Source of the DNA: JAUIIK01 sp963745675
GTDB taxonomy: Bacteria > Chloroflexota > Chloroflexia > Thermomicrobiales > CFX8
Length of the DNA stretch: 64,000 nt
Assembly: GCA_963745675.1 (NCBI GenBank)
Contig: CAVUYM010000009.1
Coordinates: forward strand, 124,001 to 188,000
Direction: 5' to 3'
Shown: piece by piece, positions 27,738 through 37,939 of the stretch
Layout: each line of letters opens with the position of its first letter
Numbering within the stretch: position 1 is the first letter of the stretch
Notes under the pieces: model-generated
Told to the model about the DNA's origin: nothing
The model's input: the letters and a program-made list of their open reading frames with translations, nothing else
Databases searched by the model: none
Program-made: the position numbers and the translations under genes

Positions 27738-30474
27738 CTACGGAACGGGGCTGAAGACCTGCACGCGCGCGTTGCCCGAATCGACGACGATCACGTTGCC
27801 ATTACTATCAACGCTGACTCCCGTCGCGGTGTTCAGTTGCCCATTTCCGCTGCCCGCCGAGCCAATGGATGAATAATATTCCCCGGTCGGCGTGAACTTC
27901 TGGACACGCGACCCAAGATCCGTCACATAGATGTATCCGAGCTCGTCAACGGCGATATCCCATCCACCATCGAATAGCCCATCTGCTGTTCCGAAATGAC
28001 CGAACTGAAACAGATAGGCTCCATCCAGGTCGAACACCTGAACTCGATTATTGATTGTGTCAGCCACATAAATTCGCGTTGACGTGACGCAAAGTCCAGT
28101 CGGGTGATCGAGTTGCCCGTCACCGTTTCCTAACGTTCCCCAACTCGAAAGGAACACGCCAGCAGAGGTGAACTTCTGCACACGACTATTGCCGGTGTCG
28201 GTCACATAGACGTTTCCATCGACATCGACAGCGACCTTTCTCGGAAAGCTAAACTGCCCGTTACCCGTCCCAGCACTACCCCACGCAAATTGCTGCGAGC
28301 CGTCAGCACTGAATTTCACGACGCGATTGTTGAATGTGTCCACGACATAGATCATGCCTAACGGATCGATTGCGACGCCCATCGCGGCCGGATTTGGTGC
28401 CAGCGGCAGCAGCGGCGAGGGAGCAATATCGCCCCACTCCGTCACGAAATCTCCATTGGCATCAAACGTTTTTACCAAAGCAGCAAGATTGTCCGTAACA
28501 ATGAACTGTCCGGCCGCGTTGATCGCCAGACCATCCCCGCCACCCATGCGAAATCTTCCCCCGCTGTCACCTTTGATCTGGCCGAGGAAACTGCCGCCGA
28601 TTGTTGAGAAAACCTGGATGCGGTCGTTTTCATAGTCCGTGACGTAAAACATACGATTCGTACTCAACGCAACGAACGACGGGCTATCGAACTCATATGC
28701 GCCAGTTCCGAACCTCCCCAAAACTGCCAAGAACACTCCTTGCGCATCAGAAATTTGCACACGGTGATTTTCATATTCGGTGACAAACACCTGCGTTCCA
28801 TCAGCGCTCAGCGCGATTCCATTTGGCCCTTGATACTGGCCGTCGCCATCTCCGGTAGCGCCCCATTTGCGTAAGAAGGCACCGTTCTGATCGAAGACCT
28901 GGACACGATTATTGTAGTAATCAGTTATGTAGACCGTGTTATCGGAGGAGATGGCAATACCAGCCGGATGGTCGAACTCCCCATCCAGTGTGCCGGCCCC
29001 TCCCCACTTGCCCAAGAAGACACCCTGGTTCGTGAATTTCTGAATCCGTGCATTCCCGTTATCTGTGACATAGACGTTATCAGCGGAGTCGACTGCAATG
29101 CCAAAGGGGCGATCAAATTCACCGTCTCCGGTTCCGAATACGCCCCACTGCGCCAGGTATGTGCCGTTCTGGTCAAACTTCTGCACCCGGTTGTTGTCGG
29201 CATCAGCGACGTAGATGTTCGTGGCGGAATCGATTGCCAGCCCCGACGGACTACTCATTTCACCGTTACCGGTGCCAAACGAACCCCATTGGGTCAGATA
29301 CTTGCCTTGCGCGTTGTACTTTTGGATGCGATTGTTGTTGCCATCTGCTACGTACATGTTCCCCGTTGCATCAAAAGCGATACCGATCGGCCCGTCGAGC
29401 GAGCGTGTCGGATCGCTTAACTCTCCGAATTGCGAAGCATAAACATAATTCCTGGGCGCTTCCTCACCCATCGTCGCGGTTGCGGTTGATTCTGGTTGGG
29501 TCGCTGTCGGCACCGAGTTCGGGGTAGTCGCACTCGCGGTCGCAGTCGACACAGAGCCCGGGCTCGTCGCGGTCGCTGTCGGCTCTCCACCACTCTGGCT
29601 GTAACGCCAGGCGTAGTAGTGTTGACCAACATTGCCCGCTTCTGTCGCGAACCCGGCACTGTTGCCCGGCGTGTAGGTCAGACAGCGCCGCTCGAAACAC
29701 TGCATCAACACATCTTTGTAGGTGCCACCGACCTTCACATTCGCCCAGTACGCCTCCGTGATCGGATAGCCCGTCGCGTAGTAGGCGTTCGTGAACAGCG
29801 CCTGGCTCGACATACGTGACCATCCACCAGCACCGTCCCGCTCGAGTTCATGAAGGTCCAGAAGGGTGCGCGATCTGGTGGTCGATGCCTGGCACCGTCA
29901 GGCGCTGCGCCGCCTGGATATTCTGCCCTGCAAGCGCGGGATCGTTCGTCACCACACCAGCACGGTTTACTCGCTGGGTGAGCGTCGTGCCATCGGCTAC
30001 CGCCGGCAGATTGCGCAGCGATGCCAGCGTGGCGTAGGTCGGACCAGTCGGATCGTCGGCATCACCGGCCACGTTGATGATTGCCGGGTTGTATTGTTCG
30101 AAATTGTTGTCGCCTACCTGTCGCTGACCGGTCATCAGCTCGACGACGAGCAGGCCGTTGGTGACGTAGAAGAGGGTCGTCGGGATCGCCGTTCGGGTTG
30201 TTGATCTCCATCCGGGACTTGTCGTAGTACTGGACCTGGCGCATGCCACCGGGAGACTCGGCGTAGGGCTCGGTCAGGACATTGGTGTTGGCTTCTGGTC
30301 CCCAGATCCAGGTGCGTGAGACCTGGCTGGTCTTGACGGGGTCGTCAGTGCGTTCCCAGCGGGACTGGAAGGCAGCGTTGCCGGGTGCGACAGCTGCCAC
30401 ACTCAGGTAGACCGCGATAAGTAAGACGAGGGAGCCGACGCCCGCAACACCTTCAAATTCAGTGGTCGAGACAT
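27738..30474 (-). CDS. Secreted NHL-repeat protein A (conserved N-terminal module plus propeller)
   Basis: Exported protein of about 910 codons. A signal helix (VLLIAVYLS) is followed by a 290-residue module: FQSRWERTDDPV, RTWIWGPEANTN, GGMRQVQYYDKSRMEI, FYVTNGLLVVELMTGQ, GYPITEAYWANVKVGGTY, QCFERRCLTYTPGNSAGF and EAGNVGQHYYAWRY. A Thr/Ala/Pro linker follows, then about eleven NHL blades (for example GNMYVADGNNNRIQKY) forming one or two propellers. Frames change near 30400, 30200 and 29860, all in the N-terminal module; from 29813 on it is intact. Role unknown; NHL domains bind proteins or ligands. Paralogue B lies directly upstream. Confidence 0.8.
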
Positions 30475-30679
30475 GCAGACCTGCTTGTCACTTATAATTT
30501 GGAAAAGAATTCGTCAAGTGTCAGCATAGCAAGAGATGCAACACGTTTCGATCAGCCTAATAACCGAGTCTTACGGATGCCTGCTCGACGGATCAACAGA
30601 TCTCGACTGTGTCGACAACGAGGAAGCAGGGAGCGTCCAGATATGGACGCTCCCCGTTCACGTGCGATGAACCGCACGT

Positions 30680-33418
30680 CTACGAAACCGGGCTGAAGAT
30701 CTGGATACGGGCGTTGAGCGAATCCGCGACGATGACGTTGCCGCTCGTCGTCAATGGCGATCCCCAGTGGACCGTCCAGTTGCCCGTCGCCTGTGCCAGA
30801 CGTCCCAAACTTCGCCAGATAGACTTCCTTCTGGCTTGAACTTCTGGACCCGGTTGTTTCCCGAGTCCGTCACATAGACATAGCCTGCGACTGTCGACGG
30901 CAATGAAGGCCGGGATATTGAACTGGCCATCACCGGTCCCGAAGCTGCCCCATTGACGCACGTAGTTGCCGTCAAGGTCGAACTGCTGGATACGGTGGTT
31001 GAACTGGTCAGCCACATAGACCGCGTTGCCCCAGACGGCGACGCCGTTTGGTAAGTCGAATTCGCCCGGTCCGTTGCCCATCGATCCCCAGGATCCAAGG
31101 AAGCTTCCGCTCGACGTGAACTTCTGGATGCGGTGATTACCAGCATCGGCGACGTAGATATTGTCGCTCGCATCGACGGCGATACCGTTGGGGGTGCTGA
31201 ACTGGCCGTTGCCTGCGCCGCTTCCGCCCCAGGTCGCCACCTGCTGCGCCTGGGCGTCGTATTTGACGACCCGGTCGTTGTTCCCATCGGTGACGTAGAT
31301 GTTGCTCTGGCTATCACGGGCGACGCCTATCGGGCCATCCAGCGACATGTTCTTGGCGCCTGGGAGCCGCGGATCGCCCCACTCGGCGATGTAGTTTCCG
31401 ATGTAGTTTCCGGTTGGGCTGAATAGCTTGACCTGGTCCAGCAGGTCGTCGAGGACAATGATGTTGCCCACTACGTCGAGGGTCAGTCCGACTGGCTCGA
31501 TGAAGCGCCCTCGGCTATCGCCGGTGATCTGCCCCAGTAGCTGCCATCAGCCGTCGAGAGCAGTTGGATCGCGATTGTTATTTTCATCTGAAACATAGAC
31601 GGTTCCGTTGGAAACAGACCGACGTTGCCAGGCAGTTCGAGTTCTCCTGCGTTTGAGCCGAGCGAACCCAGCGACATCTGGTAGTTGCCCTGAGTATCGG
31701 TAACTTGGACCCGGTTATTCAAATAGTCCGCAATGTATAGGAATGATCCATCAGGGCTGAGAGCGAGACCCCAGGGCCCGTCGTATCGTTGTCCCCGGTA
31801 CCGGAGCTGCCCCACTGGCGCTGGTAAACGCCATTCTGATCGAAGACCTGGACACGGTCATTTAAGTGATCGGCGACATAGATGATGTTATCCGAAGAAA
31901 CCGCCAGGCCTGTTGCAGCATCAAATTCGCCAATTCCGGTCCCAGATGTCCCCCACTTCCTCAGGAAATCACCCTGGCTCGTGAACTTCTGTACGCGGTC
32001 GTTGTCGTATTCAGCGACGTAGACGTTGCCGGCCGAATCGATGCCGATCCCAACAGGGTAGGCAAACTGCCCGTCAACGGCCCCTAACGTCCCCCACTGC
32101 ATCAGATACTGACCGTTCTGGTCGAATTTCTGGACCCGGTTGTTGGCTGCGTCGGTGACGTAGACGTTGTTCAGAGCATCAATCGCGATGTTCTGCGGTT
32201 CATCGAACTGACCATTACCGGCTCCAGGCGTTCCCCACTGGGTCACGTACTTGCCTTGCGGGTCGTACTTCTGGACGCGCTCTGCATCGTAATCGACGAC
32301 GTAGAGATTGCCGGCCGAATCCCAGGCCATGCCAGCCGGGGTTATGAATGTTCGATCGGGATCACTCTCTTGACCGAACTTGGAGGCGTAGGTGTAGGTC
32401 GTCGCTGGCATTGTCGTCGCCGTCGAGGTTGCTGACGCCGTACCAGTAGCTACTGCGGTCTCTGTCACCGAGGCCGTACCGGTTGCCGTGCTCGACGAGC
32501 CTGGTTCGGTCGCCGTCGAGTGTCGCCGACCCACCGCTCTGGCTGTAACGCCAGGCGTAGTAGTGCTGGCCAACATTGCCCGCCTCAGTCGCAAAGCCCG
32601 CACTGTTGCCCGGCGTGTAGGTCAAACAGCGTCGCTCGAAACACTGCATCAGGACGTCTTTGTAGGTGCCGCCGACCTTCACATTCGCCCAGTACGCTTC
32701 GGTGATCGGATAGCCCGTCGCGTAGTAGGCGTTTTCGAACAACGCCTGCTCCACATACGTGCCATTGACCAGCACCGTCCCGCTCGAGTTCATGAAGGTC
32801 CAGAAGGGCTGCGCGATCTGGTGGTCGATGCCTGACACCGTTAAGCGCTGGGCTACCTGGATATTCTGCCCGGCGAGCGCCGGATCGTTCGTCACCACAC
32901 CAGCACGGTTCACCCGCTGGGTGAGCGTCGTGCCGTCGGCTGCCGCCGGCAGGTTGCGGAGAGCAGCCATGGTTGCATAGGTCGGACCGGTCGGGTCGTC
33001 GGCGTCACCAGCCACGTTGACGCTGGCTGGACCGTGCTGCTCGAAGCTGCTGTCGCCGACTTGCATCTGGCCGGTCATCAATTCGACGACGAGCAGACCG
33101 TTGGTGACGTAGAAGAGATCTGTCGGGGTTGCCGCTGGGATCGTTGATCTCCATGCGGGACTTGTCGTAGTACTGGACCTGGCGCATGCCGCCGGGAGAC
33201 TCAGCGTAGGCTTCCTGAATGACGTTGGTGTTGGCTTCCGGTCCCCAGATCCAGGTACGTGAGACCTGGCCGCTCTTGACTGGGTCGTCGGTACGTTCCC
33301 AGCGTGACTGGAAAGCGGCGTTGCCTGGCGCGACGGCGGCTGCACTCAGGTAGACGGCGATGAGCAATACAAGGGAGCCGACGCCCGCGAGCGTCTTCAA
33401 CGTCAGGGATCGAGACAC
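30680..33418 (-). CDS. Secreted NHL-repeat protein B (paralogue of A; many frameshifts)
   Basis: Same architecture and nearly the same length as protein A: GTG start, signal helix LAGVGSLVLLIAVYLSAAA, the conserved module ending in EAGNVGQHYYAWRY, a Thr/Ala/Ser linker (32400-32520), then about eleven NHL blades (AGNLYVVDYDAERVQKY, NNVYVTDAANNRVQKF and others). Frame changes lie near 33125, 32520, 31795, 31600, 31500, 30890 and 30780. The N-terminal module is nearly identical to A at DNA level while the blades are more different. Probably a tandem duplication; minus-strand order is B then A. Confidence 0.78.
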
Positions 33419-33689
33419 GTGACCTGCTTGTCATTTAGTTAAGGAAAAAATTCACTGTGATTCAGCATAGCACAGTATGCAATCTATTCGATGTGAGGTT
33501 GGTAGGCGAGGCGGACCGATCTCACGGGCATCGCGTGGACGCGCCTGGCAGGTCAATTGTTCTTTCGGGGGTCTGTGACTGGATGGCGGCCTAATCGCTA
33601 GCGAAAGTGGGCTCCATCGGTCAAGCGGCAGCTGACGCTACCGGTTGTCAGGTCGCGGTGATGCCGCATATATGGAGAGCTGTTTCACA

Positions 33690-33730
33690 TGCAAAAGAAA
33701 AACCCCTCCTGCAAATCATAGGAGGGGTTT
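33690..33730 (-). terminator. Rho-independent terminator after the small helical protein pair
   Basis: Perfect 11-bp stem AAACCCCTCCT / AGGAGGGGTTT with a nine-base loop, followed on the minus strand by TTTTTCTTTT-like pyrimidine tract. Classic terminator, 18 bases past the restored stop codon of the 33749-33974 gene. Confidence 0.9.
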
Positions 33731-33748
33731 GAGAAGCGACGATTGCGC

Positions 33749-33974
33749 TTATTTCTTCGTTAGGCTTTGCGTCGTCCCCACCGAAGCCACGAACTGCGCC
33801 ACCGAGCTGTTCGCCGGCATCATCCGGAATATGTTCGCGGACCATGTCGCCGCCGGGAACCTTGTCGAGCACATCGTCGATGCGCTCGGAGGTTATCTGC
33901 TCCGAGATCGTGTCGGAGACGGCGTCCGCATGGGATGAGAACATCCCTTTGAGCTTTCCGAACAAGCCACTCAA
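33749..33974 (-). CDS. Small MT0933-antitoxin-like helical protein 1 (one frameshift)
   Basis: Starts MSGLFGKLKGMFSSHADAVSD and ends GFGG...SLTKK once one G of a GGGG run near 33775 is dropped; that gives a TAA at 33749 and exactly the same length (74 residues) as its neighbour at 33977. Unshifted, the frame would run through the terminator hairpin, which is implausible. Amphipathic helical, charged, with DKVPGGDMVREHIPDDAGEQ. It resembles the small actinobacterial MT0933-type antitoxin-like proteins, but no toxin is adjacent. Function unknown. Confidence 0.65.
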
Positions 33975-33976
33975 CG

Positions 33977-34201
33977 CTAGGACTCTTTCGTTTCGCTCTC
34001 GCCGCCGGCGTCGCGAATCGCGTCGGCAGCCTTCTCACCGACGTGGTCAGGCACCTTGTCAGCAACCTTGTCGGCGCCGGGAACACGTTCCATTACCTGG
34101 CCTACGCGTTCGTCGGTCACATTCTTCTCAACCTGATCGGCTACCTGGTCTGCTCGTTCGGACGTAAACATCGCCTTGATCTTGTCGATCAACCCGCTCA
34201 T
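33977..34201 (-). CDS. Small MT0933-antitoxin-like helical protein 2
   Basis: A 74-residue paralogue of the following gene: MSGLIDKIKAMFTSERADQVAD, ERVGQVMERVPGADKVADKV, PDHVGEKAADAIRDAGGE. It is two bases from the next start, so the pair is one operon. Shared pattern MSGLxxKxKxMF, VPGxDxV, PDxxGE. Intact, cytoplasmic, charged; probably an amphipathic helix bundle. No recognised partner. Confidence 0.7.
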   Translation of the reverse strand: MSGLIDKIKAMFTSERADQVADQVEKNVTDERVGQVMERVPGADKVADKVPDHVGEKAADAIRDAGGESETKES

Positions 34202-34237
34202 CGCTGGGCTCCTTCCTTCACTCGCTTGGAAATTGCC

Positions 34238-35454
34238 CTACTGAGTGTACTCGCACGACTTGCAGGAATAGCCGTCTTTCAGGTGACCGTCTGTGCAGTC
34301 CGAAATGAACGCCAGGTGAAGTAGAAAGCAGCAGGCCGATGTGCCGAGGAAGAGTCCGAGCCCACTGAAACCGAAGAACTCGACGACCAGACCCCCCAGC
34401 GCCGCCCCGAGGACTCCAGCGATCGCCGCGCCGATTTCGTTGAGTGACGTCGCCGCGCCGCGGTCCTGCGGTGCGATACGCAGGATCACACCGAGCGCAC
34501 CGTTTTCCTGGATGCTGAGCAGGCTGCCGCTGACGGCCAGGCCGATGCCGGCGATCAGGCCCGGATTACCGGGAATGAAGGCGATGAACAATCCGCCAGC
34601 CAGGATGAGGCTGCCCGGCACCATCACTCGCCGCAAGCCCAACCTGCCGATAAGCCAGCCGCTGATGACGGCCGCCAGCAGGAAGACAGCCGCGCCGATG
34701 CCGAAGTAGAAACCGGCGCGGCCATCGGAGAGCTCGTACTGCTCGATCAGGAAGGCGGCGGTGTAGATGATCAGCACGGTCAGGATCGTGAAGCGCATCA
34801 GGTTCCCGAGCATGATCATCGTCAGGCCCGGTTTACGCGTCAAGCATCCGCAGATGGGCCAGCATCGACTGCCGGTTTCGATCCAGTCGGCGGAACCTTG
34901 GGCAGCAGCAGCGCAACGAGGAGTATCGCCATCAGTGCGACCGAGATGTTGATCAGATAGGCAGAGCGCCAGCCGAAGCTGTCCGAGATGATCCCAGCCA
35001 GCGGCACGAGGACGAAGCCCGGCAACCCAAAGGCGCCGATGACGATGCCATTGGCGCGGTCTAGCGCTGGTCCCTCGACGTAGTCACTGGCGGCGGCCAG
35101 AAGCATCGCGAAGAGGATCACATCGGCGGCGCCGGCGAACAGGTAGTAGCGACTGAACCAGAGCAGCCCCTGAGCCGTCAGCGCGACGATCGACGCCGCG
35201 AGCATGAAGCAGAAACCGAGCAAGATCAGATACTTGCGCGGATAATGGTCGGCGACCTGGCTGAGCGGGAAGGCGGTGATAAAGGCAACCGTCGCTGATA
35301 GAGCCTTCAACCCGCCGAGCAACGCCACCGAGCGCCCGAGATCATCAGCGATGGACGACAGCAGCAGCCCGGTCACGCTCGTGTTCGTCGTCGCCGCCAT
35401 CGCCGCCGACGACAAGGGCCAGCAGGATAAGGAACGGCGGCGAGCGATCTTCAC
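34238..35454 (-). CDS. MFS transporter (two frameshifts)
   Basis: Twelve-helix major facilitator, about 405 codons. The N-half has AATTNTSVTGLLLSSIADDLG, then ALLGGLKALSATVAFITAFPLSQVADHYPRK (loop 2-3 motif A variant ADHYPRK) and FGLPGFVLVPLAGIISDSFGWRSAYLI. The C-half begins MTRKPGLTMIMLGNLM and includes SGWLIGRLGLRRVMV. Frame changes lie near 35425 (inside helix 1: FLILLALVVG) and 34843. The start is uncertain; a GTG at 35454 is used. Substrate unknown; a drug or metabolite exporter of the DHA1 type is likely. Confidence 0.78.
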
Positions 35455-35856
35455 CGTGCGGCTTCGCCGGTCATCCAGCAATCTGCACTCACTTCTTTGA
35501 CGGTTCGATTCGGTCAATGCGTTCGCTTTCAATCTCATAGCAGATATCGAGACAAAGTGGCATCACCCGAGTGAAACCCATCAGGCTCGATAGGCGTGGC
35601 ATCTCTCCATCCGGTAAGACGGTGGCAGTCAACGAAATGGGCGTCCTGCGATGCGCCGATCCCAAGTTCGTCAAACAGTCTACCGTCATCGATGATCTCA
35701 GGGTGAATCGACAGCTCGGCCCGGTCGCTATCGGTTGAAAGAACATATTCGAGAAAGCCTTACGGGCGGCATGGCGAAGAGTCAGCGACGCGGTACGTCG
35801 GGGAGTTCTGTCGCGACGCTCGATCAAGCGATGGAAGCGACTGAGAGTGGTCGCTA
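35455..35856. other. Intergenic region without supported gene
   Basis: About 400 bases between the enoyl-CoA hydratase stop and the transporter start. A minus-strand open frame of about 110 codons exists but has no ribosome site and no recognisable protein. It may hold degraded coding sequence. Confidence 0.3.
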
Positions 35857-36600
35857 TCAGCCCTCAAAGCGGGGCGGGCGTTTTTCGAGCCATGCGCTGC
35901 GGCCTTCTTTGTAGTCGTCGCTGGTCTCGACTGCTTGCAGGTCGCGGTGGGCGAGGGCCATCAGTTCGGAGGGGCCTTGCGGCAGGACCTGCTCGGTGAC
36001 GAAGCGTTTGAGCGTTCGCAAGACGAGCGGCGAGTGGCCGGCCAGCTCGGCGGCCCATTCCAGTGCCTCGTCGACGTGGTGACCATCGGGGACGACGCTG
36101 GTTGACGAAGCCAACCTCGTAGGCTCTCTGGGCAGCTCAGCGGGCGGCCGAGCAGCATCAGCTCCATCGCGATCTTGTGGGGGATGCGCCTGGCGATGCC
36201 TGCGATCATCCCGCCGGTGAAGCCGAGCTTCGCCTCGGGGTAGATGAACGACGCGCTCTCGCTGGCGATACAGAGATCGCACATCTGGACCAGCACGATC
36301 GCGCCGCCGATGCAGTAACCGCTAACCGCCGCGATGACCGGCTTCTCGACCGGCGCGCCGATGCCTCGGAATACAGCGCCAGAGCTCCGGCAGATCCGTG
36401 ACGTCAGCTCCGGCTGAGAAGGTGTCGCCCTCACCGGCGATGACCGCGACCCGTTCGTCGCTCGCTTCGAAACGTTCCCAGGCCGCCTGGAGATCCAGCG
36501 CCACCTGGGCGTTGATCGCATTGCGCTTCTCCGGCCTCCGGATCGTTATCAACGCGATGCGATCCCGCACTTCGTAGCCAACAACCTCGCTCTGACTCAT
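35857..36600 (-). CDS. Enoyl-CoA hydratase/isomerase family protein 2 (two frameshifts)
   Basis: Crotonase-fold protein of about 248 codons. MSQSEVVGYEVRDRIALITI, RPEKRNAINAQV, GEGDTFSAGADVTDL (first oxyanion segment), then in a second frame VEKPVIAAVSGYCIGGAIVLVQMCDLCIAS and PEAKLGFTGGMIAGIARRIP, and in a third DEALEWAAELAGHSPLVLRTLK to PPRFEG. The frame changes (near 36390 and 36110) cancel in length. AAGGAAACGGCG precedes the ATG. The acidic residues near GFTGGM suggest a true hydratase or isomerase. Confidence 0.85.
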
Positions 36601-36680
36601 CGCCGTTTCCTTCCATTGGATAAGCCTTGTACGTGTCGAGAGGATAGCCCGATAGCTAGCGCGCAAACGTGTAATGGAGC

Positions 36681-36790
36681 GGCCCACACCTGACACGTAC
36701 TTCCGGGGGCACGGTTGGGTGTCGGCATCGGATGCTCGCCGCAACCGTGGAGTATGAGGACGGTCAGCTCCTGTCAGGCAGAGTGTGGCC
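36681..36790. repeat. Nested inverted repeats in a 447-base gene-free stretch
   Basis: Outer imperfect arms GGCCCACACCTGACA (36681-36695) and its near complement ending GTGTGGCC (36790), and an inner perfect pair CACGGTTG (36710-36717) / CAACCGTG (36742-36749). The region 36601-37047 has no gene; the rest looks featureless apart from the upstream region of the GYD gene. Possibly a small palindromic repeat or a structured RNA. Confidence 0.35.
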
Positions 36791-37047
36791 CATCTGGCTC
36801 CTGTAGGCGGCTTGGTCGTAGAAATGAGATGAAACGTCGCATCCGAGCGGGCAGTATACCTGCTAGAATCTTCAAGCTGGTTGACAAAAGAATCTTGTCT
36901 GGCGTGCATGAGCAACAGCAGGCGAATAGGAGGACTCAACTGCTTGCCGGGGCAGCGCTGCAAGCTGCACGGCTCCGAGCCTAACACTCACCACTCACGT
37001 GACAGATTTGCAGAACGATTTACACGCAATATGAAAGGCTCGAAACA

Positions 37048-37377
37048 GTGGCAAAGTTCATGATTCAAGGCTCCTATACCCCAGCAGCCTGGGCGGCCCA
37101 GATTAGCAATCCATCCGATCGAATGAGTGCCGTCAGCGACATGATGGCGTCGATTGGCGTGACCTTCGAACACTCCTGGTACTCGTTCGGGGAGCATGAT
37201 TTCGTGATCATCGCCGACGGCCCCGGCAATGCCGAGGCTGCGGCCGCTTCGCTGGCGGCAACGGCAGGCGGCGCGGTGACATCCCTCAAGACGACGGTAC
37301 TGATGACGACCGATGAGATGATTGACGCACTCGGCAAAGCCGGCAAGGTGCAGTACGCCGTACCGTCCGGGGACTAA
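37048..37377 (+). CDS. GYD domain-containing protein
   Basis: A 109-residue protein of the GYD family (dimeric alpha/beta-barrel). FMIQGSYTPAAWAAQI at the start, SWYSFGEHDFVIIADGPGNAEAAAAS in the middle where the GxYD motif lies in relatives, and VLMTTDEMIDALGKAG at the end. Starts at GTG. Function of the family is unknown. Stand-alone gene. Confidence 0.85.
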   Translation: MAKFMIQGSYTPAAWAAQISNPSDRMSAVSDMMASIGVTFEHSWYSFGEHDFVIIADGPGNAEAAAASLAATAGGAVTSLKTTVLMTTDEMIDALGKAGKVQYAVPSGD

Positions 37378-37545
37378 CGCTCGCAGGTTAAGACACGCTG
37401 TGGTTGTGGCGGCCGCGAAACCGGGCCATAGCAACCCATCGGTAATCGTTGCAAATCATCGGGCTGGGACACTCAAGTCCCGGCCCGATGTCGTTAGAGT
37501 CGAATCGAAGAAGTGCGGCCTCAGGGGAGGTTATCCGGCTATTTC

Positions 37546-37887
37546 GTAGGGGCGATGCTCGTCATCGCCCGGCTGGATTGTCGCGCATGTACGCGGGCGA
37601 ACACGAGGTTACTTGTTCCACCAAATTGAACGTACGTCTCCTGTTTCTGCCCCGATCAGACACCCAAAGGGTGTCATCCCGAAGCTTGTCGAGGGATCTA
37701 CGTCCAATATCATCATACGAGCGGGGAACAAGATCTTTCGTACCTACGCTGTGGGTGCCCGCTGCGCTCAAGATGGCACCAAAACTGCCTATAGTTGCTC
37801 TTCCCGGCCCAGAGGTGCTCATTGCCGACCGATCTACGATTGTCACCTTGAATTGGGTGGAACAGGTGACATGAGATTCGCCCCTAC
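37546..37887. repeat. MITE-like element with 10-bp inverted ends
   Basis: A 342-bp non-coding element bounded by GTAGGGGCGA and TCGCCCCTAC. Inside are a perfect hairpin GGGCGATG-ctcgt-CATCGCCC at the left end, a second imperfect inverted pair (TGTTCCACCAAATTGAA near 37615 and TTGAATTGGGTGGAACA near 37850), and GTCATCCCGAAGCTTGTCGAGGGATC. A piece related to 37731-37761 recurs at 24527. No transposase inside, so it would be moved in trans. It occupies most of the 562-base gap 37378-37939. Confidence 0.6.
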
Positions 37888-37939
37888 CCCGCTGACACGG
37901 ATCGTTCTCTCTATGCTCGCCGCACCTGCGCGAAGCGCT

